Below, piece after piece: positions 40,561-42,700 of a stretch of DNA of 42,700 bases; position 1 is the first letter of the stretch, and each line of letters starts with the position of its first letter. The position numbers and the translations under genes are program-made. The notes under the pieces are model-generated. The model saw only the letters and a list, made by a program, of their open reading frames with translations, made no database searches and was not told the origin of the DNA. The stretch is from NCBI GenBank assembly GCA_003138815.1, contig PLHD01000072.1, positions 14,946 through 57,645 on the forward strand, given 5' to 3'. This stretch comes from Acidimicrobiaceae bacterium (GTDB lineage: Bacteria > Actinomycetota > Acidimicrobiia > Acidimicrobiales > RAAP-2).

Positions 40561-41718
40561 CTACTGGAGTGACAGCTGGCCGTCGAGCAGCGCCTCGCAG
40601 TCGACGGCGTCGAGCGGGCGCGAGAAGAGGAAACCCTGTCCGTAGTCCCAGCCAAGTTCGAGCAGCGCGTCCCACCGCTCTTGCCGCTCGATTCTCTCGG
40701 CGATACCGACCATTCCCATCGAGGTGGCCAGTCGGCTGATATCCTTCACCGGCGTCATCGAGCGCTCTGATTCGGGCAGTTCGGCGATGAACGAGATGTC
40801 CAACTTCAGATGATCGAAGGGGAACCGGCGGACGTACGAAATCGACGCGAAGCCGGTCCCGAAGTCGTCGAGCGCCAGACCCAAGCCGAGCTCCTTGAGC
40901 CCGGTCAGGAAGTCCATGGTCTCCTTGGAGTCGTTGAGCAGCACCGATTCGGTAACTTCCACGACCAGATCGGAGGGCTCGATTCCCGACGAGGCGACCA
41001 CGCTCGAGATCATCTTAAGAAGGTCCGGATCCGACAGGTCACTGGACGACAGGTTGACGCTCATCCAGAAGCGCGGGTCGACGGAAACCTCTGCTGCCAA
41101 GCCATGAGCTGATGTATTGCCTGGTCACGAGCCCAGCGATCGATCTCGATGATGAAGCCGGTCCCCTCGGCGAGCGGCAGGAACTCCCCCGGCTGAAGCA
41201 GGCCGAGTTTGGGATGCTGCCAGCGGACCAGGGCCTCGAACCCGGCTATCCGCCGGTCCGCGAGAGCGAAGATCGGCTGGTAGTGCAGCACCAGCTCGTC
41301 GAGCTTTGGGGAGAGCCCCATCTGATGGTTGGTGACCGGACGGGCCGCGGCCACGTCAACGATCGCGTCGCGCAACTCCTCTATCGCGCGGGTCTTGAGC
41401 ACGTACGCGGAACTTCCCGCTCGCATGGAGGCGTAGTACGCGCCTTGACGCTCGGAACCGGAGAAGGTGATGATCCGGCCTTCGGGTGGACGGCCAGCAG
41501 CGCCTTGATGGCGACGGGGGCCTCCATGTCCGGCAGGTGGGGATCGAGAATCACCACGTCGGGTCGGTGCAGACCCACGACATCGATCCTTGCGCAGCGG
41601 TCAGCGCCATGCCGACCACGACGATGCCCGGGTCGTCGCGCAACAGGCGCACGACGCTCTACAGGAACATCTCGTGATCGTCGACCACGACTATGCGAAT
41701 CGCGGGCTCCCCACTCAT
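40561..41718 (-). pseudogene. Decayed response regulator with EAL domain (c-di-GMP phosphodiesterase)
   Basis: From ATG 41718 a receiver domain begins (IRIVVVDDHEMF) but meets TAG at 41661-41659. The domain then continues in other frames: DVVILDPHLPDM (phospho-acceptor Asp) around 41530-41560, then YVLKTRA with the conserved Lys, near 41390. An EAL domain follows: FEALVRWQ at about 41230-41250, then after another shift the 40561-41100 part with VNLSSSDL, DDFGTGFAS and GQGFLFSRP. Frame changes lie near 41590, 41475 and 41090, each in the sense of one missing base. Protein sequence outside the breaks is well preserved, so the decay is recent or the breaks are sequencing errors. Confidence 0.8.
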
Positions 41719-42303
41719 CGCGTCCTGACACCTTTCTGCGAACCAGGCCAGCGTCGGACGCTGCATGCACCTCTCGCCTGATGACGACCGACATTCTTCC
41801 AGCGCTCTTCGAAATCCCTGAGTCAATTGGGATCTAATTTGAAGAGTAGCCCAGCACCTTAAGCGTCTAAAGCTGACCACCGAGCGAATGACCGTCCTTC
41901 AATTGGTTGTCGACGAATCTCGACAAACTCGATCCCTTCGCGCTGACTGCTTCGCCCATCGTCCTCCTCGGCCATCGAACCCGTACGCGACACATCGCTG
42001 GACCCGAACTCCGCTGGGCCACTTCACGCGTCCTTTCGGGCTCCATCGGGATCGGACCAATTCCGTGACCGTTGACTCGTCAGTGGTCGATAAGCCCGAA
42101 AATCGAGTTGGTGGAGCGTGGAAGGGCTTTCCAGTCAGCTCTTGTCTGATGGCAAGGACAGTAGACCCGTTCCTGCACCAGTGGATCCGTGACGTCCATT
42201 CCGACCAAGACGAGATCTTTCTTTTCGCTACATAGGAAAATCTGGCCACTACGCTGCGGGTACGCCTGTCTTTACGGGTCCTCGACCTGAAAGGGAGGTG
42301 GGT
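41719..42303. other. 585-base region without a recognised gene
   Basis: A 115-codon plus-strand frame at 41888-42235 has no recognisable domain and a weak start, so I do not call it a gene. Near 41835-41875 the sequence is AT-rich, a plausible promoter zone for the decayed EAL gene. The end holds the strong ribosome site AAAGGGAGGTGGG at 42290-42302 for the PAS gene. Confidence 0.4.
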
Positions 42304-42700
42304 ATGCCTCATCTCACCGACAGCACGTTGCTCGGTCTGCTCGATTCCGCGCCCGACGCGATGTTCGTTGTCGACAAGGATGGGCTCATCGTCCTGGTCA
42401 ACGCCAAGGCCGAGCGAGTCTTCGGCTACCAGCGAGCTGAGATCCTCGGCAAGCCCGTCGAGATGCTCGTCCCCCTGGCGGAGTCGAACTTCCCGACTCA
42501 GGCAACCTGCTTGCAGATGATCGGCCGTCGTCACGACGGTACCCAGTTCTCCGCGGAGATCTCGTTGTCGACCGTGAAAACCAGCGTCGGAGTGTTGCAA
42601 TGGGCCACGGTACGCGACCATACGGAATGGAATGAGGTCGAAGCCGAGCGCAATCGAGTCAGCGCCGAAGCGGAGGATGTGCGCCTCGAGGCCGAGGCCG
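42304..42700 (+). CDS. PAS-domain signalling protein, C-terminus beyond window
   Basis: 132 codons visible from ATG 42304, with the strong ribosome site GGGAGGTGG just upstream. Residues ~7-105 form a PAS domain: LLDSAPDAMFVVDKDGLIVLV, VNAKAERVFGYQRAEILGKPV and a GRRHDGTQFSAEIS block, standard PAS pattern. After it a charged helix (RNRVSAEAEDVRLEAEA) begins, typical of the coiled coil that leads to a histidine kinase or GGDEF/EAL output domain. The output domain is outside the window. Given the neighbouring EAL pseudogene, a cyclic-di-GMP or two-component enzyme is likely. Confidence 0.8.
   Translation, partial: MPHLTDSTLLGLLDSAPDAMFVVDKDGLIVLVNAKAERVFGYQRAEILGKPVEMLVPLAESNFPTQATCLQMIGRRHDGTQFSAEISLSTVKTSVGVLQWATVRDHTEWNEVEAERNRVSAEAEDVRLEAEA

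Noticed and set aside
41888-42235. 115-codon plus-strand frame before the PAS gene
   Set aside because: No recognisable domain or ribosome site, composition unlike neighbouring genes.
1-42700. CRISPR arrays, rRNA and tRNA genes
   Set aside because: No regularly spaced repeats, no conserved rRNA blocks and no GTTCGA-type T-arm with cloverleaf pairing were found by eye; a covariance scan would be the decisive test for tRNA.

Overview
This is a GC-rich, gene-dense bacterial window. Most coding starts are GTG, ATG or TTG, and G+C-rich hairpins without U-tracts lie behind several genes. NDH-2, a Caa3-type CtaG with a copper-chaperone-like partner, DHA2 and DrrA-type exporters, DUF1697 and DUF3054 together point to a high-GC Gram-positive (Actinomycetota), possibly in or near the Acidimicrobiia. 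That placement is inferred from gene content and style; there is no rRNA marker. I saw no rRNA, tRNA or CRISPR array.

Layout. (1) 1-8.1 kb holds core and transport genes: a partial type II NADH dehydrogenase, an MFS carrier, a small exported protein, a divergent TetR/DHA2 efflux pair, a DrrA/DrrB-like ABC exporter and a SIMPL-domain protein. (2) 8.2-19 kb looks accessory and partly decayed. It has a small HNH protein, a DoxX-like membrane protein, secreted proteins (one with a frameshifted signal peptide), a 0.42-kb element with 27-bp inverted ends around a membrane-protein gene, a HAD phosphatase, an M20 amidohydrolase, a tandem-GGDEF protein, two VOC proteins and a two-gene cassette resembling actinophage genes. 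Three gene remnants (SnoaL-like, TMEM175-like, chloramphenicol-phosphotransferase-like) lie among them. (3) 19.2-26.9 kb is mostly intact: a cation/proton antiporter behind a strongly structured leader, a PCuAC-like protein plus CtaG, HAD, DUF1697, an acyl-CoA dehydrogenase, a trans-aconitate methyltransferase-like protein and DUF3054.

(4) 27.07-35.9 kb is the clearest functional unit. A LacI regulator sits behind a good promoter with a LacI-type operator. It is followed by two Opp/Dpp-type permeases and two Opp/Dpp ATPases with start/stop overlaps, a family-5 solute-binding protein and a GH1 beta-glycosidase. Together they suggest regulated import and intracellular hydrolysis of beta-linked oligosaccharides such as cellobiose through a transporter of the peptide-uptake family. 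(5) 36-42.7 kb has a lipoprotein alpha/beta hydrolase, a pilin-like protein and small membrane partner, a two-TM channel-like protein with a degenerate filter, an ECHDC3-like crotonase, a receiver-EAL pseudogene with one stop and three frameshifts, and the start of a PAS-domain protein. With the tandem GGDEF gene, the latter two point to cyclic-di-GMP signalling, one part of which has been lost.
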